A stretch of 64,000 nt of DNA from the NCBI GenBank assembly GCA_003635265.1, contig PYIZ01000030.1, positions 18,012 to 82,011 of the forward strand, given 5' to 3'. The translations under genes were made by a program, and so were the position numbers. Below the pieces are notes generated by a model. The model ran no database searches and was not told the origin of the DNA. It was given only the letters and a program-made list of their open reading frames with translations. Positions 1 to 7,660 of this stretch are shown here, piece by piece. Origin of the DNA: Candidatus Poribacteria bacterium. Lineage in GTDB: Bacteria; Poribacteria; WGA-4E; PCPOR2b. How positions within the stretch are numbered: position 1 is the stretch's first letter; each line of letters begins with the position of its first letter.

Positions 1-2
1 AC

Positions 3-209
3 GGTGAGAATTTCTACGCCTTAGCCAATGCGTGTGCCCATGCGCTGGGTCCGCTTGGCAGGGGGCGCGTCAGGAATGGGTCGGTCATCTGCCCAGTTCA
101 CAGCTACGCTTACGATGTCACAAACGGACGTTGCTATACGGATGAGCGACTCCGCGTTAGATCATACGAAGTGGTTGTTGAAAACGATGAGATTAAGGTC
201 AAGTGCTGA
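3..209 (+). CDS. Rieske [2Fe-2S] ferredoxin-like protein, 5'-truncated by the window edge
   Basis: Reading from base 3 gives about 68 residues ending at TGA 207-209. They contain both cluster-binding motifs of a Rieske domain: C-A-H (about residues 11-13) and C-P-V-H (about 35-38), followed by a typical 'SYAYDV..G' strand and a short beta-rich tail ending in Lys-Cys. The small size and early stop after the second motif fit a stand-alone Rieske ferredoxin of the type that passes electrons to ring-hydroxylating or nitrite-reductase-like enzymes (family knowledge). The start and any upstream partner lie outside the window. A longer ORF in another frame (28-300) covers the same bases but shows no motif and is considered spurious. 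Confidence 0.75.
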   Translation, partial: GENFYALANACAHALGPLGRGRVRNGSVICPVHSYAYDVTNGRCYTDERLRVRSYEVVVENDEIKVKC

Positions 210-268
210 GATTATCCCCGTAGGCGCATTGAGTTCTACTGTAGGAGGGATCTCCGAATCCCGACTCC

Positions 269-1108
269 CTACTTTGACTGGTCTTCAAGTTGGCGGTTGA
301 GTCGGGTGATGTAGCGATGTGTCGTCGAGAAGATCATATCCAACGTAGCGATATCCCGCTGCTCCAACCGCGTCCGCGAAAACACACGCCGCAACGACTT
401 CAAAAAGGTCTCCCAATCGTGATTGTAAGGCGTAACACCGATCCGTTGCAACAGGGTTGTGATGCGCCCGTAAAACGCCTCTATCTCGTTCACATCGGCA
501 TACTCCAACTCAGCTGGAGGAATATCACCTGCGCTAGCGAGAAAAACTTCGTAGGCAAAAACCTGCACCGCCTGTGCTAGATTCAAGGACGGATTTTTCG
601 CTGCCATCGGGACGCTTGCTATCAACTGACAGCGACTGATCTGCGAGGTGGATAGCCCGAAATCCTCGCGCCCAAACAGCAGCCCGACCTGCTGATGCTG
701 CGAAATAGAGGCGATTTCCTGTGCCGCTTCTCTTGCAGAAACAGAGGGTGGCAATCTGGGGTCCCTGCGCCGATGGGTCGTGCCGACGAGAAATTGAACC
801 CCTTCGAGGGCATCTTCTAGTGTCTCTACGACGCAGCAGTTCTCAATAACGTCGGTTGCGCCGTGCGCCATATACCATGTCGGTCTCGCTTCAAGAAACG
901 GGATAGGATTCACAAGGTACAGTTGAGAGAGTCCCATCCCCTTCAGCGCCCGGGCCGCAGATCCAATGTTGCCCGGTTCGCGCGGCTCAAACAGGATAGC
1001 CCGAATATTGTCCAAGTTTGTCGGCACATCAACCCGAATCGCTCGCTGACGTCCAATAGGTTCAGGACTGGAGGTTGTTTCAGCCATATCGTCGTGCTGT
1101 TTTGTCAT
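269..1108 (-). CDS. TrmJ-like tRNA/rRNA 2'-O-methyltransferase (SpoU/TrmH superfamily)
   Basis: Predicted 279-residue SPOUT-fold methyltransferase that uses S-adenosylmethionine to 2'-O-methylate a ribose in RNA. The N-terminal part has the family motif 1 with 'EPREPGNIGSAARALKGMG', where the Asn-Ile-Gly-x-x-x-Arg core is characteristic. The middle has 'LLFGREDFGLS', and the SAM-binding knot has 'PSLNLAQAVQVFAYE', as in TrmJ (Cm32/Um32 in tRNA; substrate here is inferred). An upstream in-frame TTG at 1132 exists, but the ATG at 1108 has AGG six bases ahead and is preferred. The C-terminal third is helical, as in TrmJ. It is followed by the tail of the Rieske gene on the other strand, so the two genes converge. 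Confidence 0.85.
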   Translation of the reverse strand: MTKQHDDMAETTSSPEPIGRQRAIRVDVPTNLDNIRAILFEPREPGNIGSAARALKGMGLSQLYLVNPIPFLEARPTWYMAHGATDVIENCCVVETLEDALEGVQFLVGTTHRRRDPRLPPSVSAREAAQEIASISQHQQVGLLFGREDFGLSTSQISRCQLIASVPMAAKNPSLNLAQAVQVFAYEVFLASAGDIPPAELEYADVNEIEAFYGRITTLLQRIGVTPYNHDWETFLKSLRRVFSRTRLEQRDIATLDMIFSTTHRYITRLNRQLEDQSK

Positions 1109-1130
1109 CACTGACCTGTTCATTAAGTTC

Positions 1131-1200
1131 AAGAGTTCATTGGTTCACTAGTTCATTGCGTCTTTCCGGTCTTCACGTTTCACGCATCACGTTTCATTCA
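1131..1200. repeat. 8-bp TTCATTGG/TTCACTAG array followed by ACGTTTCACGCATCACG string
   Basis: The gap between the RNA methyltransferase and the next gene contains no coding signal. Bases 1131-1158 are degenerate 8-bp units (complement of AATGAACY), and 1171-1197 contains CACGTTTCACGCATCACG, two repeat families that recur throughout the window. Confidence 0.8.
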
Positions 1201-2423
1201 TCGGATCGGATGCCGTAGTAGTTTGCGTAAAACTGTTCGCTCTCTAGACGCAACCATTCCCGATCTGCGGCTAGTGCACCGAATCGTTGGTGTGAGAACA
1301 TCGTTAAATCTTCGCCGGGATCTCCGTCGATTATCCAATTTGCCAACCACCGACCGACTGCCGGGGAACCAGCAATGCCCAGAGCAGCGCAACCGGTGGC
1401 TAAGTAGAGTCGATTAATCCCCGGCACGGGACCGATCAAATAAGCACCGTCGGGCGCAAATGTGGTTATACCGCGTCGATACTCAGCGATTTCAAGGGCT
1501 TTCAGAATCGGGAAGGTCGGGGCAAGCCGTCTCTGTGCCTCTGCCATAACCTCTACAGGCGGCTCAATATCCCCTGTCCTAAAGTCGGCGGACATCGTTT
1601 CCAAATTGATGCTGACTGGCGTCGGTTCAAAGAATCCGTAGAGATAACCTCCCTTGTCAGGTCTCAGATAGCAGCTGACATCCGTGACACGCACGGCTGG
1701 GTGATGGTCGGGGATTCCGGGAGTCGGCACCGTGCAAGCCCGTTGATGGCGGATCGGTTGTACCGCCGAGGTCACACCAACCTCTTTGGCAAGACCAGCA
1801 CCCCACGGTCCCGCAGTTATCACGACATGATTTGATGCAATAAAACCGGCGTCCGTCTCGACACCGAGGGCCTCCCCGTTGCGCTGCCGAAAGCCTGTTA
1901 CAGGTGTGTTCAATTGGATCTGGACGCCCAAATCTTTCGCTGCGGCAGCATAAGCATGGGCGCACTGCTGGGGATCGACGTATCCATCGTTCGGGACGAA
2001 ATAGCCGCCCTCAACCTTGGTGGGATCCATCGCAGGAGCGAGACGAGCCATCTCAACGTGTGAAACAAAATCCGCTTCAATTCCGTTGCGGTGAGACCGT
2101 TCAATTTGACGTGCGTATGCGTCCATCCGTTCTTGTGTGAGAGCTACCATCAAGCTCCCAGTCTGCCGCAGACCGGGATCATGTCCGGTCTCCTTCGGAA
2201 ACTGAGAGAACAGTTCAAGGGCGTATCGGATCGCCTGCAACATGGTAACCGAGGAGCGAATCTGACCGACGAGCCCCGCAGCTTGGGGCGTCGTCTCCTC
2301 AGCGATTGCATCGTTGCGCTCCAGAACAAGAATATCCTTTTGTCCAAACTTTGCCAAATGGTAGGCGGTACTCAGTCCCCATATCCCGCCGCCGACGATT
2401 AAAATCTCTGTTTGTTGTGCCAT
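1194..2423 (-). CDS. DAO-family FAD-dependent oxidoreductase (sarcosine/glycine oxidase-like)
   Basis: A 409-residue flavoenzyme of the D-amino-acid oxidase fold that probably oxidises a secondary amine or N-methyl amino acid. The N-terminus carries the FAD dinucleotide motif 'ILIVGGGIWGLSTAYHLA' (residues about 7-24), followed by 'VLERND' at the second Rossmann strand. A C-terminal 'ATGCAALGIAGSPAVGRWLANWI' region (about 340-365) is the usual second FAD contact; it resembles SoxB/glycine oxidase proteins. The start is secured by GAGGAAAGAAA directly before ATG 2423. Its start codon is only 32 bp from that of the divergent nitroreductase, so the two promoters must overlap. The physiological substrate cannot be told from the sequence. 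Confidence 0.85.
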   Translation of the reverse strand: MAQQTEILIVGGGIWGLSTAYHLAKFGQKDILVLERNDAIAEETTPQAAGLVGQIRSSVTMLQAIRYALELFSQFPKETGHDPGLRQTGSLMVALTQERMDAYARQIERSHRNGIEADFVSHVEMARLAPAMDPTKVEGGYFVPNDGYVDPQQCAHAYAAAAKDLGVQIQLNTPVTGFRQRNGEALGVETDAGFIASNHVVITAGPWGAGLAKEVGVTSAVQPIRHQRACTVPTPGIPDHHPAVRVTDVSCYLRPDKGGYLYGFFEPTPVSINLETMSADFRTGDIEPPVEVMAEAQRRLAPTFPILKALEIAEYRRGITTFAPDGAYLIGPVPGINRLYLATGCAALGIAGSPAVGRWLANWIIDGDPGEDLTMFSHQRFGALAADREWLRLESEQFYANYYGIRSDE

Positions 2424-2455
2424 TTTCTTTCCTCAAAATATGTCAGGAGATCCCT

Positions 2456-3220
2456 ATGGAACTTTTCGACGCCATCTCCCAACGCCGTACCCATCGCGGA
2501 GAATTCCGCACGGACACAATTTCTCAAGAACACCTTGACCAACTCATCCAAGCAGCGCAGTGGGCACCCTCCCCATTCAACACGCAGCCTTGGGAGTTTC
2601 TCATCATTCGTGAAGCCCCCGGAAAAAATGCCCTCGCTGAATTGACCGCACAGAGTGTCGTTGAGCAATTCAAAGACAGCACTTTCTTAGATGACAATAG
2701 CCGCTGGATGCGCCTGACGGAGGCGGAATGGGAAGAACGCCGCGATGGTGTGCTGCTGACCGATCACGTTGATCTCCCGCCAGTGTTTCGCAAAGATCCA
2801 AGCAAACTCAAGCCGCTGCTGAAACATGCAAAACATCTCAGCATTCTAGGCCATCTAGGAGCAGGTAAGCTGCCCGCGAAAGAAATCTCCGAACTTGTTC
2901 GCACTGCGCCGCTGCTTATCCTCATCCTGATGGATAACACCAGACGTCCACCCGGCGAAGGCGGAGATCGGTGGATGTGGGTCGGTATGGGAGCCGCCGT
3001 CCAAAATCTGCTCCTGACCGCAACATCGCTAGGTATCGGCACACAGTTTGTCAGTGCACCCCTCGAAAGTCAGGGGGATCGAAAGCGAATTCAGGAAATC
3101 TTCAGTATCCCCGATTCACACGAAATCGTCACCCTACTACGCCTCGGCTACCTTGACTCAACGACTGGCAAATCCGTCCGCCTACCCGCCTCAACAGTGA
3201 TACGCCACGAAAAATACTAA
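2456..3220 (+). CDS. Nitroreductase-family FMN oxidoreductase
   Basis: A 254-residue nitroreductase-fold protein expected to bind FMN and reduce a nitro, quinone or similar electrophilic substrate with NAD(P)H. The N-terminal 'ISQRRTHR' corresponds to the conserved FMN-phosphate Arg motif. It is followed by 'AAQWAPSPFNTQPWEFLII', the flavin-ring segment, and later 'GAAVQNLLLTATSLGIGT', the dimer/FMN helix. The chosen ATG at 2456 has AGGAG eight bases upstream; an upstream-extended reading frame from 2306 would run into the divergent flavoenzyme and is rejected. An insertion of about 60 residues between the two FMN regions makes it longer than minimal nitroreductases (about 200 residues). Confidence 0.88.
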   Translation: MELFDAISQRRTHRGEFRTDTISQEHLDQLIQAAQWAPSPFNTQPWEFLIIREAPGKNALAELTAQSVVEQFKDSTFLDDNSRWMRLTEAEWEERRDGVLLTDHVDLPPVFRKDPSKLKPLLKHAKHLSILGHLGAGKLPAKEISELVRTAPLLILILMDNTRRPPGEGGDRWMWVGMGAAVQNLLLTATSLGIGTQFVSAPLESQGDRKRIQEIFSIPDSHEIVTLLRLGYLDSTTGKSVRLPASTVIRHEKY

Positions 3221-3221
3221 A

Positions 3222-3249
3222 GTAGTAGGCATACGCCGTATGCCGTAAC
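3222..3249 (+). repeat. 28-bp GTAGTAGGC hairpin element, copy 1
   Basis: The inner inverted repeat GGCATAC-GCC-GTATGCC is framed by GTAGTA and GTAAC. It begins two bases after the nitroreductase stop codon. It is the first of six copies in the window. Confidence 0.9.
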
Positions 3250-3270
3250 GCTCGTACATTTTAAAGTGCT

Positions 3271-3363
3271 GTAGGGCGATTTCCCAAAATTTATACACTG
3301 TGTCGAGATATGAATCTCGACCTACTAATCCAATTAACTAATGAACTAATGTACCAATGAACT
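3271..3363. repeat. GTAGG-framed composite element with GTCGAGAT hairpin, then 8-bp array
   Basis: GTAGGGCGATTTCCC is followed by a perfect hairpin GTCGAGAT-ATGA-ATCTCGAC (3302-3321) and CTAC. After it come 8-bp units (AACTAATG, AACTAATG, ACCAATG) up to the end of murJ. Confidence 0.75.
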
Positions 3364-3364
3364 A

Positions 3365-5014
3365 TTACAGTCGTCGAGCAATTGCCCCCAACAACTGATC
3401 CAATTCCCGAATCCGCATCAACTTGGCTCCCACTACCAAAACGGCTACCCCCAACCCGATCGGGACAAACACGCTGATGAGTCGGGCTATAATGCTCTCC
3501 ACACCGAGCCAACCCTCGATCTGTACGTACCCCCACCAGCAGACACACCCCATAACAGCAGAAGCAACCGCAAGTTTAATTAGCAGCAGCCAGACACCGC
3601 TTAATCCCAACCCGTCAACCTTCCTTCGCAAAAGAAACAGCAGCACGAGAAAATTCAACGTAATCGTGCAGGAGGTCGACAGCGCAAGAGATCGGTGGTC
3701 AAAACCGAGCCGATAGATAAAAAGGTAGTTCAGGGTGATATTGAGACCAACAGTGCACAGGCTAACCACAGCCGGTGTGCGTGTGTCATTGAAAGTATAA
3801 AACCCATCTGTCGCGATCTTGACCGCCGAAAAGCCGCATAGCCCAAAGGCGTAGTAGAATAGCGCGACCGCCGTCTGTTGTGTGTCCAGAGGATTCGCCT
3901 GTCCGCCCTCAAAAATCAGACGACAGATCGGTTCAGCAAGCACCATCAACCCAACTGACGCAGGCACCGTCAGCAGAAACATGAGGCGGAGTGCATACGA
4001 GAAAGCGCGGCGATACGCCTCCATGTCCCCCTCTGTAACCAATCTTGCAAGATTCGGCAGGGCAACGGTCGAGATCGCAACGCCAAAGACACCGATCGGC
4101 AGATGCATCAGCCGAAACGCACGGTTAATCCAAGTCAGCCAGCCCAGCCCTTCTGATGCGAAGATTGCGTTGACCAGTACGTTTATCTGCAACGCAGCAA
4201 CCCCTAGGATCGCGGGACCGATAAGCCGCATGACTTGTCGAACCCGTTCATCGCGAAAGCTGAGAAGGGGTTGATAGTGGAATCCGACGTGCCGCGCTGA
4301 AGGCACCTGAATCAGGAACTGCAAGGCACCCCCAACCAGTACGCCAACCGCCATCCCCGTCGTCCGGTGCAGGTCAAAACTCGGTGCGACGTAGTAACCA
4401 CATATCCCAACAATCAACGATCCAACGTTAAAAAAAGAGGAGGCAGACGCGGGCAACCCAAACTTTCCCTTACTGTTGAGAAGCCCCATCGTTACCGCAG
4501 CCAACGACACTAAGATTAGGTACGGAAACATAATCTGCGTCAGATAAACGGTTAGATCACGTTTGGAATCGAAGCCGAAGTGTTCCGACGGGTCGAGCGG
4601 CACCTCCTGAAACCCCTTGCCGGTGAATATCAGATCAACGATAGCAGGGGCAGCGAAAATCCCGATAGCCGTTATCAGTGTGAGCAGCAGAAAAGTTGCG
4701 TTGAAAACCCGGCTCGCCAGACACCAAGCGGCTTCTTCGCCATCCTCCAACTCCGTCGCCGTAAACGTTGTAACAAACGCCTTGCTCAAAGCACCTTCGC
4801 CAAACAGATCCCGCATCAGGTTCGGAATCCGAAACGCCGCATAGAACGCATCACCCCCGACACCCGCTGCAAAGTAGTAGGCAATCACCTTTTCACGAAC
4901 CAACCCAAGCAGCCGCGACACCATCACGGCGATACTCACGATCCCCGCAGATCGGGTTACGCGCTGTTGGTCATCGGACGTTGCTGCTGTAGCATTATCT
5001 ATCCCATTTTCCAT
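3365..5014 (-). CDS. murJ: Lipid II flippase MurJ (MviN)
   Basis: A 549-residue polytopic inner-membrane protein of the MOP exporter family that flips the lipid-linked peptidoglycan precursor to the periplasmic face. The N-terminal segment 'SRLLGLVREKVIAYYFAAG....DAFYAAFRIPNLMRDLFGEGALSKAFV' is the signature of MurJ, including the conserved Arg and Asp positions in TM1-TM2. Roughly fourteen hydrophobic segments follow, including 'PIGVFGVAISTVALPNLARL', another conserved MurJ stretch. The length is normal for the family. The start is ATG 5014; no strong ribosome-binding site is visible because the upstream DNA is a repeat (copy 2 of the 28-bp element). Neighbouring genes give no peptidoglycan context. 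Confidence 0.95.
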   Translation of the reverse strand: MENGIDNATAATSDDQQRVTRSAGIVSIAVMVSRLLGLVREKVIAYYFAAGVGGDAFYAAFRIPNLMRDLFGEGALSKAFVTTFTATELEDGEEAAWCLASRVFNATFLLLTLITAIGIFAAPAIVDLIFTGKGFQEVPLDPSEHFGFDSKRDLTVYLTQIMFPYLILVSLAAVTMGLLNSKGKFGLPASASSFFNVGSLIVGICGYYVAPSFDLHRTTGMAVGVLVGGALQFLIQVPSARHVGFHYQPLLSFRDERVRQVMRLIGPAILGVAALQINVLVNAIFASEGLGWLTWINRAFRLMHLPIGVFGVAISTVALPNLARLVTEGDMEAYRRAFSYALRLMFLLTVPASVGLMVLAEPICRLIFEGGQANPLDTQQTAVALFYYAFGLCGFSAVKIATDGFYTFNDTRTPAVVSLCTVGLNITLNYLFIYRLGFDHRSLALSTSCTITLNFLVLLFLLRRKVDGLGLSGVWLLLIKLAVASAVMGCVCWWGYVQIEGWLGVESIIARLISVFVPIGLGVAVLVVGAKLMRIRELDQLLGAIARRL

Positions 5015-5027
5015 TTATGATAAAATA

Positions 5028-5103
5028 GTAGTAGGCATATTGCTCTGAATCCCGCCTGTCCCGATTTATCGGGGATCTTATCGGGGCTCCGTGTGCCGTA
5101 ACC
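5028..5103 (+). repeat. 28-bp GTAGTAGGC element, copy 2, interrupted by a nested 48-bp insert
   Basis: The left half GTAGTAGGCATA and right half CTCCGTGTGCCGTAAC of the hairpin are separated by an insert containing CCCGATTTATCGGGG, itself a hairpin. The same CCCGATTTAT string family appears near 16640 and 36080. It lies just upstream of murJ. Confidence 0.75.
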
Positions 5104-5151
5104 ATTGCATAAATTACCGCACAGCGTAGCACAATGTATTTGGCTTCATCA

Positions 5152-5250
5152 ATCCAATGAACCAATGAATCAATAGCCCCAGAGGGGCGGCATGTATATA
5201 GAACACGAGCAACCCAAATCCTCTAAAACCCCAGCGGGGTGACATGTGAC
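5152..5250. repeat. 8-bp array plus two CCCCAGMGGGG hairpin elements
   Basis: Units CCAATGAA/CCAATGAATC are followed by AGCCCCAGAGGGGCGGCATGT (5175 onward) and, 50 bp later, AACCCCAGCGGGGTGACATGT. Related short hairpins occur at 14715, 56960 and 60200. No coding potential is seen between murJ and the DUF4268 gene. Confidence 0.7.
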
Positions 5251-5283
5251 AGCTTGCGTATTTACAGTCAACGCTTTGTTCGT

Positions 5284-6273
5284 CTATTCAGCGGTATCTT
5301 CCTCCTCAGGGGCATAATCGCTGGCATCAAGTGCTTTAACCCGTGGCGAGAAGACCCTGTGAAAGATTTCGAGTTTTTCACATAGCCACCGATGCTGCCT
5401 ATCCCAGTCTTGGCGATCTCCGGGATCAGCACCCTCCAAAAAGAGTCTTATGTGCTTCTCCTTTCGTGCAGGATTTTCCCTCCACTCCAGTTCGGAACCA
5501 ATTTCTTCTTTAATGTCTTCCTCGTCCCTTTTCAAGAGGTAAAAGTGAGCTTTCCCCTCCTCACCTGACAGCACGAGTGTAACACGAACCCAGTTGCCTC
5601 TCACGCTAGCAGATGCGCTGAGCCAGAAATCCGAACTCAAATTAGGAAAAGGATAAAAATACAACCAATGTTGCGCTCCAGCTGTTACAGGATTAATTGC
5701 GCCGTCGCGTTGTTCTAGACGATTTCGTAGTTCTGTCCAGTATTCAAGATACAACTGCTGTGTAGGAGTTAATTCGGCTCGTGATATTCTCGAAACAGTT
5801 TTCGTCCAATTATTGGGGTGCGAAACCACATTAAACTTCGGTGCCCTCCGTGAATCGTCAATCCGCCACAATTCAATCTCTAGCCCGAAGAAGCTGAACC
5901 CCTCCGCCGTAATTTCGTTGAGCCAGTCCAAGACAGCACGATGTTCATCTGTGAAGTCCTCAGCAATCCAAACAACCGTTACAGCGTTCAATCCAGCGGC
6001 GTAGGTCAATAGTTGACCGAGATGGATGTGGTTTGTCGGCTCAAGCTGATTTTCAATCAGCACCCAACTGTCTGTTACTGTATCTTTGCACAGAATATCA
6101 GCCCGGAACGGACCCACATTTCTCTCCTGTGCCTCAACTTCCAGTTCAACCCCAATCGTCTCGCCGAGCAGACCTATATTTTCTTCGTCAGCCAACCAAG
6201 GGGTGAAATCACTCGCTTCGCCTTCCCAAAACTCCCTGAGCGGCACCTTGATTAAACGCCCAAGTTCTTCCAT
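5284..6273 (-). CDS. DUF4268-type protein with PD-(D/E)XK-like nuclease N-domain
   Basis: A 329-residue protein. The N-terminal half has a restriction-nuclease-like core: 'GPFRADILC' (Asp59) then 'WVLIENQLE' (Glu74, with Gln76 where many nucleases have Lys), followed by 'HLGQLLTYAAGL' as in RmuC/McrC-like nucleases. The C-terminal half, with 'TQQLYLEYWTELRNRLEQR' and 'LYFYPFPNLSSDFWLSA', matches the general form of DUF4268. The role is unproven; such proteins are often listed near restriction or defence genes, but here it sits 19 bp downstream of cinA, with its GAGGAG ribosome-binding site in the gap, so it is likely co-transcribed with cinA. Nuclease activity is an inference, weakened by the E-x-Q variant. 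Confidence 0.75.
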   Translation of the reverse strand: MEELGRLIKVPLREFWEGEASDFTPWLADEENIGLLGETIGVELEVEAQERNVGPFRADILCKDTVTDSWVLIENQLEPTNHIHLGQLLTYAAGLNAVTVVWIAEDFTDEHRAVLDWLNEITAEGFSFFGLEIELWRIDDSRRAPKFNVVSHPNNWTKTVSRISRAELTPTQQLYLEYWTELRNRLEQRDGAINPVTAGAQHWLYFYPFPNLSSDFWLSASASVRGNWVRVTLVLSGEEGKAHFYLLKRDEEDIKEEIGSELEWRENPARKEKHIRLFLEGADPGDRQDWDRQHRWLCEKLEIFHRVFSPRVKALDASDYAPEEEDTAE

Positions 6274-6292
6274 TATCTCTATCTCCTCTATG

Positions 6293-7528
6293 TCAATTCC
6301 AGTCCACCGGCGACTTCATCTGTCCCAACAACGTCCTACGAATCCAATCAAACGCTTGAACCACCAACCACCGACGAATATGATCGCTGTCCTGATAATT
6401 GCGACTCCGTTCAAAGAGGATTGTGCCCTCCCCAGGTCCATTCAAGGCGATGAAAGTAGACGAATCTTCATAGGGCCCAATCGTTGCAAGTCCCATACCA
6501 CCGGGCGGCGTAACACGCTCCGCAAGAGCAATAGCGAGGGAACGCGCTTCCTCAACATCTGTAGGATCGGAAATATCAGCCCCCGAATCCTTCAACGCCT
6601 CGGTTAAATTAGCCGGAGCCAAGTCAGTAGCAACTAAGTCGGAATAACCCGACTCAACAAGATCTCGTGCGAGTTGACCGCCGGTGAGCGTATCGACCAC
6701 ACCTAACTTGAGCGATTTTTCCTGCATCAGATCGCCGACAACCTCCGCCACCGTTACCTTCCCCACACCATAAACTGCGACGCCCAACCGCTCACGGAGT
6801 TTTTCTTCCATCCCAGCCACGAGCGTATCTGCCTCTTCTTCTGTGTCCGCCTTTGCAGTAATCCGCACGTCAGTCTGACCGATATGTGCTGCCAATCCAA
6901 CGGTCGGATTGCCCTCTGTCATCAGATCACCGATGCCCCGATCAATGTTACTCTCACCCACCGCACATGTGCGTAGCACACGAACCCTAGTGATTTTGAT
7001 CCCACCCATCCGCTCAATCAGCAGCGGGATAACGGTGTTCTCCATCATGTGGTCAAGTTCTCTCGGAACGCCCGGAAGCGAAATAATGCAGCCCCGTCCA
7101 TTCACATCTTCGCTCAAGTAGCACGGTGCCGTCCCCACCGGATTTGTCAGTGGGGTTGCCCCTTCGGGAATATAGGCTTGGCGTTTGTTGTTGTCCGCCA
7201 TCGGACGACCAAAACGGCTGAAACGTGCCGCAATCTCCGCCTCCAGTTCCGTGCTGTATACCAGTTTACGTCCTGTCGCATCCCCAACCGCTTGGCGCGT
7301 AACATCATCCACCGTCGGACCGATACCGCCGGAGGTGATGATGACATCCGACCGATCTAACGCTCGGTCAAGGACCTCGGTAATCCGATCCAGGTTATCG
7401 CCGACGGTCGTTTTGTAGTACAGATCCAGTCCAATATCTCGGAGCGCGAGTGCCAATCTGTTGGCATTTGTATCGACAATCTCTCCGAGCAGTAGCTCAG
7501 TTCCAATCATAACAATCTCTGCGTGCAT
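6293..7528 (-). CDS. cinA: CinA-family protein (COG1058 domain plus PncC-like C-domain)
   Basis: A 411-residue two-domain protein, the usual length of CinA. The N-terminal MoaB-like domain has 'MIGTELLLGEIVDTNA' and 'ITSGGIGPTVDDVT', typical of the ADP-ribose pyrophosphatase-type domain. The C-terminal domain corresponds to the nicotinamide-nucleotide amidohydrolase PncC. In active PncC the motif is Glu-Ser-Cys-Thr-Gly-Gly; here residues 279-284 read Asp-Thr-Leu-Thr-Gly-Gly, so the conserved Ser-Cys pair is replaced and the deamidase half may be inactive or altered (inference). ATG 7528 is preceded by AAGAGGCATTTC. A DUF4268 gene follows in the same transcript. Confidence 0.9.
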   Translation of the reverse strand: MHAEIVMIGTELLLGEIVDTNANRLALALRDIGLDLYYKTTVGDNLDRITEVLDRALDRSDVIITSGGIGPTVDDVTRQAVGDATGRKLVYSTELEAEIAARFSRFGRPMADNNKRQAYIPEGATPLTNPVGTAPCYLSEDVNGRGCIISLPGVPRELDHMMENTVIPLLIERMGGIKITRVRVLRTCAVGESNIDRGIGDLMTEGNPTVGLAAHIGQTDVRITAKADTEEEADTLVAGMEEKLRERLGVAVYGVGKVTVAEVVGDLMQEKSLKLGVVDTLTGGQLARDLVESGYSDLVATDLAPANLTEALKDSGADISDPTDVEEARSLAIALAERVTPPGGMGLATIGPYEDSSTFIALNGPGEGTILFERSRNYQDSDHIRRWLVVQAFDWIRRTLLGQMKSPVDWN

Positions 7529-7560
7529 GAAATGCCTCTTATGTTAAGAATTTGTGCGGA

Positions 7561-7591
7561 GAAACCGAGTTTTTGGCAAAAACTCGGTTTC
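7561..7591. repeat. Perfect 31-bp palindrome, copy 1
   Basis: GAAACCGAGTTTTTG and its exact reverse complement are separated by one G. An identical palindrome with A in the centre is at 12800-12830. It lies just upstream of cinA on the minus strand. Confidence 0.92.
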
Positions 7592-7621
7592 TTATCCTTT
7601 GGAGTTGGTACATGCCAACTG

Positions 7622-7651
7622 TGTAGGGAGCGCAGATCTGCGTTCCCTACA
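7622..7651. repeat. 30-bp palindrome TGTAGGGA...TCCCTACA
   Basis: Outer arms TGTAGGGA/TCCCTACA enclose CGCAGATCTGCG, with one mismatched base on each side. It is another GTAG-ended palindrome in the same gap as the 31-bp element. Confidence 0.85.
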
Positions 7652-7660
7652 AACAATGAA

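Noticed and set aside
28..300. 90-residue plus-strand frame at the left edge
   Set aside because: It overlaps the Rieske frame, which has both Cys-His motifs; this one has none and extends into the RNA methyltransferase gene on the other strand.
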